From: Oscillospiraceae bacterium
Lineage (GTDB): Bacteria; Bacillota; Clostridia; Oscillospirales; Oscillospiraceae
Direction: 5' to 3'
NCBI GenBank assembly: GCA_016295225.1
Contig: JAEDLP010000113.1
Coordinates: 1 to 5,393 of the forward strand
Length of the DNA stretch: 5,393 nt
Positions 1 through 5,392 of the stretch are shown piece after piece. The notes beneath the pieces are model-generated. The model saw only the letters and a program-made list of their open reading frames with translations, had not been told where the DNA came from and ran no database searches. Position numbers and translations under genes: made by a program. Position 1 is the stretch's first letter, and each line of letters opens with the position of its first letter.

Positions 1-31
1 AACACCCCTGCGGCTATGCCGCAGGGGTGTT
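1..31 (-). terminator. Probable intrinsic terminator of the ygiQ operon
   Basis: A perfect inverted repeat with 14-bp arms (AACACCCCTGCGGC and its complement) around a 3-nt TAT loop lies 6 nt past the ygiQ stop codon. A G+C-rich stem with a tiny loop just after a stop is typical of a rho-independent terminator. The expected U-run would lie beyond the left edge of the window, so it cannot be confirmed. The hairpin could also serve a gene converging from the left. Confidence 0.7.
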
Positions 32-37
32 CTGTGC

Positions 38-1966
38 TTATCGTCTCTTTTTCCCGGGGGCCTTTCCCTGCCGGGTGGGAGTCTTTCGGTCTCCCCTGCC
101 CTTGGCGGGTTTTCCGCCCTTCCGGTCGGCCTTGCCGCCCTTGGCAGGCTCGTCCCTGGTGGGACGGACCGGCCGCAGGAGGCAGTTGGGGCCGTAGCCA
201 ATAAGGTCTTCCCTCCCCGCTTTGTGGAGGGCCTCCATGACCAATCGCCGCTTCTCCGGCCGCTTCCACTGGAGAAGGGCCCGCTGGAGCTCCTTCTCGT
301 GGGGGGACTTGGGCACGTAGACCGGCTCCATGGTTCTGGGGTCCAGGCCGGTGTAGTACATGCAGGTGGAGATGGTGCCGGGGGTGGGGTAGAAGTCCTG
401 AACCTGCTCCGGCTGGCGGCCGGTCTTGTTCAGCCACTGGGCCAGGGAGATGGCGTCCTTCAGGGTGCACCCCGGGTGGGAGGACATCAGGTAGGGCACC
501 AGGAACTGGTTCTTGCCGTACTTCTGGTTCAGCCGCTGGTATTTCTCTTTAAACTTCTCATAGGCCCCGATGTGAGGCTTGCCCATGTGGTCCAGCACGT
601 GGCCCACGCAGTGCTCCGGGGCCACCTTCAGCTGGCCGCTGATGTGGTGCTTCACCAGGTCGGCGAAGAATTCCCCGTTCTTGTCCTCCAGCAGGTAATC
701 GAACCGGATGCCGGAGCGGATGAAGATCTTCTTCACCCCCGGAATCTCCCGCAATTTCCGCAGGAGTTTGAGGTAGTCCGTGTGATCGGCGTCCAGGTTG
801 GGGCAGGGTTCCGGGGCCAGGCAGTCCCGCTTCTTGCACAGGCCGTGCTTCAGCTGCTTCTGGCAGGAGGGCCGGCGGAAGTTGGCAGTGGGGCCGCCCA
901 CGTCGTGGATATAGCCCTTGAAGCCGGGATGCCGGGTGAGGGCGGTAACCTCCCGGATGACGCTCTCGTGGCTGCGGGAGGTCACCATCCGCCCCTGGTG
1001 GAAGGCCAGGGAGCAGAACTTGCAGGCACCGAAGCACCCCCGGTTGTGGATCACCGAGAACCGCACCTCCTCAATGGCCGGCACGCCGCCCATGGCGTCG
1101 TAGACCGGGTGGGGCTCCCGCATGTAGGGCAGCTCGGCCACCTGATCCAGCTCCTGGGTGTTCAGGGGCATGGCCGGGGGATTGTAGATGAGGTACTCGT
1201 TCCCGTGGGGCTGGATGACCGCCTTGCCCCGGATGGGGTCGTGCTCGTCGTACTCCACCAGGTTGGCGGCGGCGTAGGCCTTCTTGTCCCGGCTGACTTC
1301 CTCGTAGGAGGCCACCCGGACGGCGGGGTATTGGCAGGCCTCGGGGGATTTGGCGGCGAAGCAGGTCCCCTTCACGTCGGTGATCTGATCCACCGGCTCC
1401 CCGGCGGCCAGACGCTTGGCGATCTCCCGGGTGGCCCGCTCGCCCATGCCGTAGACCAGCAGGTCGGCCTGGGCGTCGAAGAGGATGGACCGACGGACCT
1501 TGTCCTCCCAGTAGTCGTAGTGAGCAAAGCGGCGAAGGGAGGCCTCCAGGCCACCGATGACGATGGGAATGTCGCCATAGACCTCCCGGATCTTGTTGGC
1601 GTAGACGATGGTGGCCCGGTCGGGGCGGTACCCGGCCTTGTTGCCGGGGGAGTAGGCGTCGTCGTGGCGGCGCTTCCGGGCGGCGGTGTAGTGGGCCACC
1701 ATGGAGTCGATGTTGCCGCCGTTGATGAGGACCCCGTACCGGGGCCTGCCCAGGGCGGTGAAGGACTCGTTCTTCCGCCAATCGGGCTGGGCTAAAATGG
1801 CCACCCGGTAGCCCTCGTCCTCCAGCACCCGGCCGATGATGGCCGTGCCGAAGGAGGGGTGGTCCACGTAGGCGTCCCCGGTGATGAGCAGGAAATCGTA
1901 GTAATACCACTCCCGCGCCCGCATATCTTCCAGGGAAATGGGCAGAAAATCATTCAACTGATTCAA
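38..1966 (-). CDS. ygiQ: YgiQ family radical SAM protein
   Basis: A 642-residue radical SAM enzyme of the YgiQ (UPF0313) family; the reaction and substrate are not established as far as I know. The N-terminal family signature ITGDAYVDHPSFG is at residues 28-40. The radical SAM Cx3Cx2C motif that binds the [4Fe-4S] cluster is CFGACKFC, with Cys311, Cys315 and Cys318. A second cysteine group (Cys368, 377, 382, 388) follows, and APEH (449-452) and the C-terminal FYPTPGT region (525-531) also fit the family. Length is somewhat below that of the E. coli protein. The last 40 or so residues are a Lys/Arg/Gly/Pro-rich basic tail, probably disordered. The start is TTG (1964-1966), chosen because AAGGAG lies 10 nt upstream and the family N-terminus would be lost from the next Met (residue 15). 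It overlaps the upstream gene by 4 nt, so the two are probably translationally coupled. No signal peptide; cytoplasmic. Confidence 0.95.
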   Translation of the reverse strand: MNQLNDFLPISLEDMRAREWYYYDFLLITGDAYVDHPSFGTAIIGRVLEDEGYRVAILAQPDWRKNESFTALGRPRYGVLINGGNIDSMVAHYTAARKRRHDDAYSPGNKAGYRPDRATIVYANKIREVYGDIPIVIGGLEASLRRFAHYDYWEDKVRRSILFDAQADLLVYGMGERATREIAKRLAAGEPVDQITDVKGTCFAAKSPEACQYPAVRVASYEEVSRDKKAYAAANLVEYDEHDPIRGKAVIQPHGNEYLIYNPPAMPLNTQELDQVAELPYMREPHPVYDAMGGVPAIEEVRFSVIHNRGCFGACKFCSLAFHQGRMVTSRSHESVIREVTALTRHPGFKGYIHDVGGPTANFRRPSCQKQLKHGLCKKRDCLAPEPCPNLDADHTDYLKLLRKLREIPGVKKIFIRSGIRFDYLLEDKNGEFFADLVKHHISGQLKVAPEHCVGHVLDHMGKPHIGAYEKFKEKYQRLNQKYGKNQFLVPYLMSSHPGCTLKDAISLAQWLNKTGRQPEQVQDFYPTPGTISTCMYYTGLDPRTMEPVYVPKSPHEKELQRALLQWKRPEKRRLVMEALHKAGREDLIGYGPNCLLRPVRPTRDEPAKGGKADRKGGKPAKGRGDRKTPTRQGKAPGKKRR

Positions 1967-3141
1967 AGCAGTAACTCTCCTTGGTTGTCATAGCCAATGG
2001 GCTTTTCCATCTGATACAGGCTGCCGTAGGCCCCCGGAACGTCGCCGGTGACCCGGAAGCCGTAATGCTCGTAAAAGTGCAGGGCGGCCTCGTTCCGCTG
2101 GGAGCAGGCCAGCTGGAGGGCGTTCCGTCCCATGGGGCGGTAGATGCTCACGGCCTCGCCCAGGACCTGGATTCCCAGGCCCAGTCCCCGGCTCTCAGGC
2201 CCCAGGTAAAAGAACGCGATATAACCCTTTTTCTCCTCGGCGGCCCGGTCCGGGTCCAGCTGGAGAAGGCCCACCGGGCGGCCGCCCTGCATGGCCAGGG
2301 TCAGGCTCCGGGGATTCTCCCGCCAGGCGGACGCAGCGTCGTCCAGGAATGCCTGGCCGTTGTACCGGTCGTCGGTCTTGCCGTAGAGGTTCACCCAGGC
2401 CTCCTCCCGGGCGTCTAAGTAAAAATTCCGGTCCTCCTCCGTGTCCAGGTCGGCGGAGCGGAACCACAGGTTGATGTCCACCTGCTTGCTGTCCTTGTTC
2501 CACCAGTGCTGCCGGGCCAGGGTGGAGATCTCCGGGGTCAGGTGGGAGTTGTCGTCGGCAAAGACGATGCGGACCTTTCCGTTTTCGATTTCCAGGAGGG
2601 TGACGGCGGTGTTGTCGCTGTGGCCCACCTTGGCGGAATCCTTCACCCCCAGGCCCATGATCTCCGCCAGGGTGTTGCGGATGAGAGTACCGTGGGCGAA
2701 GACCGCCACAGTCTGCCCGTCGTGCTTGGCGGCGATGTCCAGGATGGCGGCCAGCCCTCTCCGGCGGACCTCCGGGAAGGACTCCCCGTTGGGGGCCCGA
2801 AAGAGCGGGGAGGTCTGGGTGAAGAGGTCCATCTGCTCCTTGTCCCGGCGGGCGATGTAGGCAAAGGTGTGGTCCTCCCAGTCGCCCATGTTGATCTCCC
2901 GCAGGTCGGCCCGGGTGTGGAGCTCCAGGCCCTTGGGTTTGGTGATGGCCCGGGCGGTGGTCATGGTGCGGAAGAGATCACTGGAATAGACCGCGTCAAC
3001 GGGGATATCCCGGAACCGCTCCTCCAGGGCTTTGATCTGGCGGTAGCCGTTGTTGGTGATGAGGCTGTTATATTGGCCGTGGATGCGGCGGTAGAGATTC
3101 CCCTCCGCCTCGGCGTGTCGAATGAGGTAAAGTTTGGTCAT
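1963..3141 (-). CDS. Histidine phosphatase / GNAT N-acetyltransferase fusion protein
   Basis: A 392-residue two-domain protein. Residues 1-200 form a histidine phosphatase (phosphoglycerate-mutase-like) domain. It starts LYLIRHAEAEGN, giving the RH motif with the phospho-acceptor His9. It also has Arg58 in YSSDLFRT, an acidic residue in REINMGDWE (Glu82), and the second histidine His150 in FAHGTLIRN, so all catalytic positions look intact. Residues 205-385 form a GNAT acetyltransferase domain with the acetyl-CoA loop SRGLGLG (317-323) and the C-terminal motif QRNEAALHFYEHYGF (348-362). Substrates of both halves are unknown; cobalamin-type or sugar-phosphate phosphatases are family relatives, not a prediction. 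Cytoplasmic. The start ATG has GGAGGA 6 nt upstream and a promoter about 46 bp upstream. It is first in an operon with ygiQ, overlapping it by 4 nt (TTGA). Confidence 0.92.
   Translation of the reverse strand: MTKLYLIRHAEAEGNLYRRIHGQYNSLITNNGYRQIKALEERFRDIPVDAVYSSDLFRTMTTARAITKPKGLELHTRADLREINMGDWEDHTFAYIARRDKEQMDLFTQTSPLFRAPNGESFPEVRRRGLAAILDIAAKHDGQTVAVFAHGTLIRNTLAEIMGLGVKDSAKVGHSDNTAVTLLEIENGKVRIVFADDNSHLTPEISTLARQHWWNKDSKQVDINLWFRSADLDTEEDRNFYLDAREEAWVNLYGKTDDRYNGQAFLDDAASAWRENPRSLTLAMQGGRPVGLLQLDPDRAAEEKKGYIAFFYLGPESRGLGLGIQVLGEAVSIYRPMGRNALQLACSQRNEAALHFYEHYGFRVTGDVPGAYGSLYQMEKPIGYDNQGELLL
1977..1982 (-). promoter_or_regulatory. Ribosome binding site for the TTG start of ygiQ
   Basis: AAGGAG on the minus strand, 10 nt before the TTG at 1966-1964 and inside the last codons of the phosphatase-GNAT gene. 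It supports the non-ATG start and a coupled, overlapping gene pair. Confidence 0.6.
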
Positions 3142-3186
3142 GCCGTCTCCTCCGAATTCGTGAAAATGATGTCATAGTAACAGTAT

Positions 3187-3215
3187 ATTATATCTTGAAT
3201 CACATTTTTTAGCAA
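3187..3215 (-). promoter_or_regulatory. Sigma-A promoter of the phosphatase-GNAT/ygiQ operon
   Basis: On the minus strand, the -35 box TTGCTA (3215-3210) and a perfect -10 box TATAAT (3192-3187) are separated by exactly 17 bp. Transcription would start near 3180, giving a leader of about 40 nt that carries the ribosome binding site GGAGGA (3153-3148). No clear operator palindrome is visible. Confidence 0.75.
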
Positions 3216-3272
3216 CGAATTTTCCATCAAAGAGGGACACACTAAATCCGTCTGCATGAGACAAATTCACCG

Positions 3273-3280
3273 AAAGGAGG
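3273..3280 (+). promoter_or_regulatory. Ribosome binding site of the glycine-zipper peptide gene
   Basis: AAAGGAGG ends 8 nt before the ATG at 3289. It decides the start against the upstream in-frame ATG at 3256, which has no ribosome binding site. A possible but weak promoter is TTGAAT (3195-3200), 17 bp, AATTTT (3218-3223). Confidence 0.75.
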
Positions 3281-3288
3281 GCTGCCCG

Positions 3289-3444
3289 ATGTGCTGCTGT
3301 AATTTCTGGACCGGCATGGCCGTGGGGGTGGCCGTGGGTACCTGCGTGGGCATCCGCGCCAAGACCAACGAGCGCAAGATCCGCCGGGTCATCAACCGCA
3401 CCGCCCGCAATGTGGAACACGCCTTCGACTCCATGAGCCGCTGA
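3289..3444 (+). CDS. Small glycine-zipper membrane protein (YtxH-like), hypothetical
   Basis: A 51-residue protein of unknown function. It opens with three cysteines (CCC, residues 2-4). One hydrophobic segment (about 6-22) follows, with glycines at 9, 13, 17 and 21, an uninterrupted GxxxGxxxGxxxG glycine zipper that favours helix packing in the membrane. The rest is a basic amphipathic tail (residues 23-51, rich in Arg, Lys and Asn), presumably cytoplasmic by the positive-inside rule. The layout recalls YtxH-like small envelope proteins of Firmicutes, but I cannot confirm membership. Codon use is G/C-rich like the core genes, and the Shine-Dalgarno site is near ideal, so it is very probably a real gene. 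It is divergent from the phosphatase-GNAT operon. No clear terminator follows: a T7 run at 3459-3465 lacks a convincing stem. Confidence 0.75.
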   Translation: MCCCNFWTGMAVGVAVGTCVGIRAKTNERKIRRVINRTARNVEHAFDSMSR

Positions 3445-3453
3445 CGGGGCCTG

Positions 3454-3485
3454 CCATCTTTTTTTGAAAAATTTTTAAAATCCTC
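3454..3485 (+). promoter_or_regulatory. A/T tracts upstream of the tRNA promoter (UP-element-like)
   Basis: A run of T7, then phased A5/T5/A4 tracts, ends directly at the tRNA -35 box. Such A/T tracts bind the RNA polymerase alpha C-terminal domain at strong stable-RNA promoters. The role is inferred from position and composition. Confidence 0.45.
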
Positions 3486-3517
3486 TTGACAAATATACCC
3501 CCATCTGTTAGTATAAT
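3486..3517 (+). promoter_or_regulatory. Promoter of the tRNA-Ala gene
   Basis: A perfect -35 box TTGACA (3486-3491) precedes two overlapping -10 candidates. TAGTAT (3509-3514) sits at the ideal 17-bp spacing and has an extended -10 TG at 3506-3507. The perfect TATAAT (3512-3517) would need a 20-bp spacer. The first is more likely by geometry. The start would be near 3521, leaving a 5' leader of about 34 nt before the mature tRNA. Confidence 0.8.
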
Positions 3518-3554
3518 ACTCGCTTCGAGCAAGAGGCAACACAATCCAACAGAT

Positions 3555-3563
<9 letters not shown>
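3494..3563. repeat. 16-bp perfect inverted repeat joining promoter spacer and tRNA 5' end
   Basis: TATACCCCCATCTGTT (3494-3509) is the exact reverse complement of AACAGATGGGGGTATA (3548-3563), with 38 bp between. The left arm fills the -35/-10 spacer. The right arm covers the last 7 leader nt and the first 9 nt of the tRNA, including its whole 5' acceptor strand. Confidence 0.9.
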
Positions 3564-3630
<67 letters not shown>

Positions 3631-3667
3631 AAAAAGACAGTCATCCGTCAGGATGGCTGTCTTTTTT
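3631..3667 (+). terminator. Intrinsic terminator of tRNA-Ala, probably bidirectional
   Basis: GACAGTCATCC and GGATGGCTGTC form an 11-bp stem (one G-U pair) around GTCA, flanked by an A-run and T6, directly after CCA. The A-run/T-run symmetry gives U-runs on both strands, so it could also stop minus-strand transcription from the accessory cluster. Confidence 0.9.
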
Positions 3668-3723
3668 CTGGTGGAGCTGGGAGAGAGACGCTGACCTCTT
3701 GCTTTACAATCTGTCAGCGGCCC

Positions 3724-3760
3724 CGGCCACGGGGCGCGCAAAGCGCCGCCCCGTCGGCCG
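3724..3760. repeat. GC-rich imperfect palindrome
   Basis: CGGCCACGGGGCGCGC (3724-3739) pairs with 3743-3760 around an AAA loop, giving 16 bp with two single-nucleotide bulges on the 3' arm. It is nearly pure G+C, far from the composition of the adjacent accessory DNA. It resembles short REP/MITE-type palindromes dropped into a tRNA fragment. Confidence 0.7.
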
Positions 3761-3783
3761 TTCGATCCCGCTTATCTCCACCA
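3760..3783 (+). repeat. 24-bp direct repeat of the tRNA-Ala 3' end (att-like)
   Basis: Exact copy of tRNA positions 3607-3630 (T loop through CCA). Direct repeats of a tRNA 3' end are the usual mark of integrase attachment sites. Here the copies are only 153 bp apart (start to start), and no integrase gene is in the window, so the att reading is inference. Confidence 0.6.
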
Positions 3784-3786
3784 TCG

Positions 3787-3821
3787 AAAGAGAGTCATCC
3801 GTAGGGATGGCTCTCTTTTTT
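3787..3821 (+). terminator. Second, related intrinsic terminator
   Basis: AAAGAGAGTCATCC pairs with GGATGGCTCTCTTT around a 4-nt loop (GTAG) and ends in T6. It shares the core TCATCC/GGATGGCT and the same position after CCA with the terminator at 3631-3667, so tRNA tail plus terminator were duplicated together. From 3822 to 3890 I see only a 7-bp inverted repeat (ATTTGAC/GTCAAAT, 3826-3849) without a clear U-run. Confidence 0.8.
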
Positions 3822-3890
3822 CGTCATTTGACCGAACTCCAAGTCAAATACATTTTTACGCATTACCTACAAATAGATGCTATCCTTTTC

Positions 3891-4391
3891 TCACGGGAGC
3901 GACTGGATGACATAGGACCAGGAAGAAGCCGCACTTTTCTCTACATAGACCACGATCGAAAACTGCTCCGTCTCCTCGATCTCCATCACTTTATAGGTGG
4001 GAAGACTGTCTCGAAGGGTCTGCGGGACCGGTGACGAACAAGCGAACAGCAGCGTATAATCTCGGCTCAAGGTGGTAGTATCCCACGCCCGTGTGTCACC
4101 CCGAATATTTCCCTGGTAGATCAATCCCAAATCATCATAGACAGAAAACTGCTCCTCGGAGACTTCCGCCGCATAATGCCCGGTCAGCCACGCAAGGTCA
4201 TGGGATTCCACCGCATAGCCAATCTGGTCGCAAAATCTATCGCCTTTTATCTCTAACTGCATTCGCTGTTCCGCAGCAGCATTGGCCGCCACTTGCATGG
4301 AGTGGATCCCATAGAAATATCCGCTGAACGCTCCCAACGAGAAGACCAGCACTGTCCCCAAGATAAAACATAACAACTTTCTTCTACGCAT
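3891..4391 (-). CDS. Membrane-anchored exported protein of unknown function
   Basis: A 166-residue protein that I do not recognise. A short basic start (MRRRK) leads into one hydrophobic segment (about residues 6-28, with GxxxG-like spacing), probably an uncleaved anchor with the rest outside the membrane. Residues 31-60 look helical (Ala/Gln/Glu-rich); the remainder alternates polar and hydrophobic residues and ends in an apparent strand-rich region (FSIVVYVEKSAASSWSYVIQ). The size and plan resemble small extracytoplasmic domains with an NTF2-like or similar fold, but no motif proves it. The start ATG lies inside the end of the upstream 38-residue peptide gene (overlap ATGCGTAG, 8 nt) and has only a weak GGTGA site, so translation is probably coupled to it. 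Base composition is clearly more A+T-rich than the genes at 38-3141. It ends towards the bidirectional terminators. Confidence 0.7.
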   Translation of the reverse strand: MRRRKLLCFILGTVLVFSLGAFSGYFYGIHSMQVAANAAAEQRMQLEIKGDRFCDQIGYAVESHDLAWLTGHYAAEVSEEQFSVYDDLGLIYQGNIRGDTRAWDTTTLSRDYTLLFACSSPVPQTLRDSLPTYKVMEIEETEQFSIVVYVEKSAASSWSYVIQSLP

Positions 4392-4500
4392 GAATTTTCA
4401 CCGGATTGGTAGATATGGTTGTATCAGCAGCTCCCGCAGGGATCGCCAGCGAGCAGGCCAAAATCAGGGCCAGAATCAAGGTTCCAAATCGCTTTTTCAT
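4384..4500 (-). CDS. 38-residue exported peptide with signal sequence
   Basis: A short gene starting at ATG 4500-4498 with a near-perfect Shine-Dalgarno site (AAGGAGG, 4514-4508, 7-nt spacer) and ending at TAG 4386-4384. The product has a textbook signal peptide: basic MKKR, hydrophobic GTLILALILACSLAI, then PAGA as an AxA-type cleavage site at about residue 24. That leaves a mature peptide of about 14 residues, ADTTISTNPVKIHA. A weak lipobox reading (LILAC, Cys16) is possible but less convincing. It sits 91 nt after the secreted 117-residue protein gene and overlaps the membrane protein gene by 8 nt, so it is the first of a coupled pair. It could be a secreted signalling peptide, a small partner of the membrane protein, or the leftover signal sequence of a truncated gene. 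No family recognised. Confidence 0.65.
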   Translation of the reverse strand: MKKRFGTLILALILACSLAIPAGAADTTISTNPVKIHA

Positions 4501-4507
4501 GAGTTTT

Positions 4508-4514
4508 CCTCCTT
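4508..4514 (-). promoter_or_regulatory. Ribosome binding site of the 38-residue peptide gene
   Basis: AAGGAGG on the minus strand, 7 nt before the ATG at 4500. This strong site is the main evidence that the short reading frame is translated. No convincing promoter lies in the 91-nt gap upstream, so read-through from the secreted protein gene is likely. Confidence 0.75.
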
Positions 4515-4591
4515 AAAATTTTTCTCGTTAGGTCCTATCCGTTCTTCATTTTTTGTCAGGTGTCACCACCTTTCATTCGGGCCGCAAAACC

Positions 4592-4945
4592 TTACGGACA
4601 AGTTTCCGTTGTGTACCTCATCGTCTGCTTTACGCCGTTGAGGGTTACATCAGCCGTCAGCTTATAGGTCTTTCCTTTTTCCACCGTTGCAGGCTTGCTC
4701 AGCGTTACGAGTCCAGTCCCGCTTGCTGTCCAGGTTTTCAGACATGTATTCCCTTGCCACAGCTTTGCTGTCAGCGAAATCGCATCGCTGGCCTTGTCTC
4801 CCCGAACTGTTACTTTGCATGTTGCCGTTGTTCCGCTAAAAGAAATAGACGGCTCTGTACGTAACACCCAGGTCTCCGCTGCCTGGGCTGTAATTCCCAG
4901 CACCAACGCCAAAATCAAAAACAACGCGAATACCCGCTTTCGCAT
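4592..4945 (-). CDS. Small secreted protein, Ig-like beta-sandwich type, unknown function
   Basis: A 117-residue protein with a clear signal peptide: MRKR, a hydrophobic core (about 5-18), and AQAA with probable cleavage before Glu24. The mature 94 residues are dominated by short beta-strand patterns (SISFSGTTATCKVTV, ISLTAKLWQGNTCLKTW, KTYKLTADVTLNGV). This strand order and the closing ADVTLNG motif recall a group of small secreted clostridial proteins with an Ig-like fold; I cannot name the family with certainty. Cysteines 43, 68 and 116 allow one disulfide. The start ATG has GGGAGG 7 nt upstream, and that site lies in the 3' arm of a long hairpin (4946-4999), which suggests control of translation or attenuation. 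It lies 87 nt downstream of a DUF4367-like fragment and upstream of the 38-residue peptide gene, all on the same strand. Confidence 0.8.
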   Translation of the reverse strand: MRKRVFALFLILALVLGITAQAAETWVLRTEPSISFSGTTATCKVTVRGDKASDAISLTAKLWQGNTCLKTWTASGTGLVTLSKPATVEKGKTYKLTADVTLNGVKQTMRYTTETCP

Positions 4946-4999
4946 AAAAACACCTCCCTTCTTCCGTTTACTCTCTGTAACGAAATAGGGAGGTGTTTT
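4946..4999 (-). promoter_or_regulatory. Hairpin that sequesters the ribosome binding site (possible attenuator)
   Basis: On the minus strand, AAAACACCTCCC (4999-4988) pairs perfectly with GGGAGGTGTTTT (4958-4947). Inside, TTTCGTTAC (4985-4977) pairs with GTAAACGGAA (4971-4962), with one A bulge and one G-U pair, around an AGAGA loop. The outer 3' arm is the Shine-Dalgarno site of the secreted protein gene and is followed by T5 and then ATG. The structure could block ribosomes or act as a terminator just before the start codon. Confidence 0.65.
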
Positions 5000-5032
5000 G
5001 TGACACTAAAAATATGATTGTTTCAAAAATTT

Positions 5033-5341
5033 TTATTTTTCTTCTGGAACAACACTTTCTGCCAGTTCCACCAATTGGTCCTTATCCAAGTAGCCAGAAA
5101 TATAGAATAGCGTATTGGTCTCAGAATCGACCCACACGATCAGGTTGGAAATTTCTCCCGTGTCATCCTGATAGTATTCCGCTGGCATATCATGCACAGA
5201 CAACAGCGTCTTGCTCATGCCGTCCGTTGTAAAGTACAAATCCACATTCATATTCTCAGGGGGTTCCTGCCGATAGCCAAACTCCAGGAACAGGTCTTCC
5301 TTGCAATACAGCACACTCCAACCATTGCCTTCGTCATAGGA
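5033..5341 (-). pseudogene. C-terminal DUF4367-like fragment, probably truncated
   Basis: The open frame runs from just after an in-frame TAA (5344-5342) to TAA at 5035-5033. Its end, NLIVWVDSETNTLFYISGYL followed by DKDQLVELAESV, fits the C-terminus of DUF4367 domains, which usually end larger membrane or anti-sigma-like proteins of Firmicutes. Here only about 100 residues remain, and the first strands of the domain appear missing. The first usable start is GTG at 5314-5312 (93 residues), but its only GGAG is 1-2 nt upstream, too close to work. There is no signal peptide or membrane segment. I therefore favour a remnant of a rearranged gene; a short functional protein from the GTG start (5033-5314) remains possible. 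Same strand as the small exported genes downstream. Confidence 0.55.
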
Positions 5342-5392
5342 TTAGGTCAGTTTACAAGGAACTACACGCAGACCGTGAAACGGGCTGCTGAC
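5342..5392 (-). CDS. Possible C-terminal end of an upstream gene (partial)
   Basis: In the same frame as the DUF4367-like fragment, 16 codons enter from the right edge and end at TAA 5344-5342, reading VSSPFHGLRVVPCKLT. The other two frames also close within 45 nt. The stretch is too short to identify. It may be the end of a real gene or simply non-coding DNA. Confidence 0.2.
   Translation of the reverse strand, partial: VSSPFHGLRVVPCKLT

Larger units (their letters stand above)
3669..3783. repeat. tRNA-Ala-derived degenerate repeat with GC-rich palindromic insert
   Basis: This segment is built from pieces of the neighbouring tRNA. Positions 3713-3720 (GTCAGCGG) and 3761-3783 match the tRNA T arm through CCA, but 40 nt (3721-3760) interrupt the copy at the start of the T loop. 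Upstream, AGCTGGGAGAG (3675-3685) matches the D arm in direct orientation, and CGCTGACCTCTTG (3689-3701) is an exact inverted copy of tRNA 3594-3606. TGGTGGAG (3669-3676) and CTCCACCA (3776-3783) close the segment as an 8-bp inverted repeat. It cannot fold as a working tRNA: no acceptor 5' strand and no anticodon arm. It may be a recombination scar, a tRNA-derived repeat family, or a decayed element end. Confidence 0.65.

Noticed and set aside
224..1795. Long plus-strand open frame of 523 codons
   Set aside because: It lies opposite ygiQ, has low-complexity Val/Gly/Leu-rich translation and no ribosome site. It arises from the G/C-rich third positions of the real gene.
2506..3177. Plus-strand open frame of 223 codons
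   Set aside because: Antisense shadow of the phosphatase-GNAT gene, with no motifs or ribosome site.
3445..3466. Terminator for the glycine-zipper peptide gene
   Set aside because: A T7 run is present but no stem longer than 3 bp precedes it.
3669..3783. A second functional tRNA gene
   Set aside because: Only T arm and 3' end match. There is no 5' acceptor strand or anticodon arm, and 40 nt interrupt the T loop.
3826..3849. 7-bp inverted repeat ATTTGAC/GTCAAAT as a terminator
   Set aside because: A/T-rich stem with a 10-nt loop and no clear U-run on the minus strand; could be chance.
4390..4988. Plus-strand frames at 4390-4641, 4553-4864 and 4695-4988
   Set aside because: They run opposite genes with clear signal peptides and ribosome sites, and themselves lack both.
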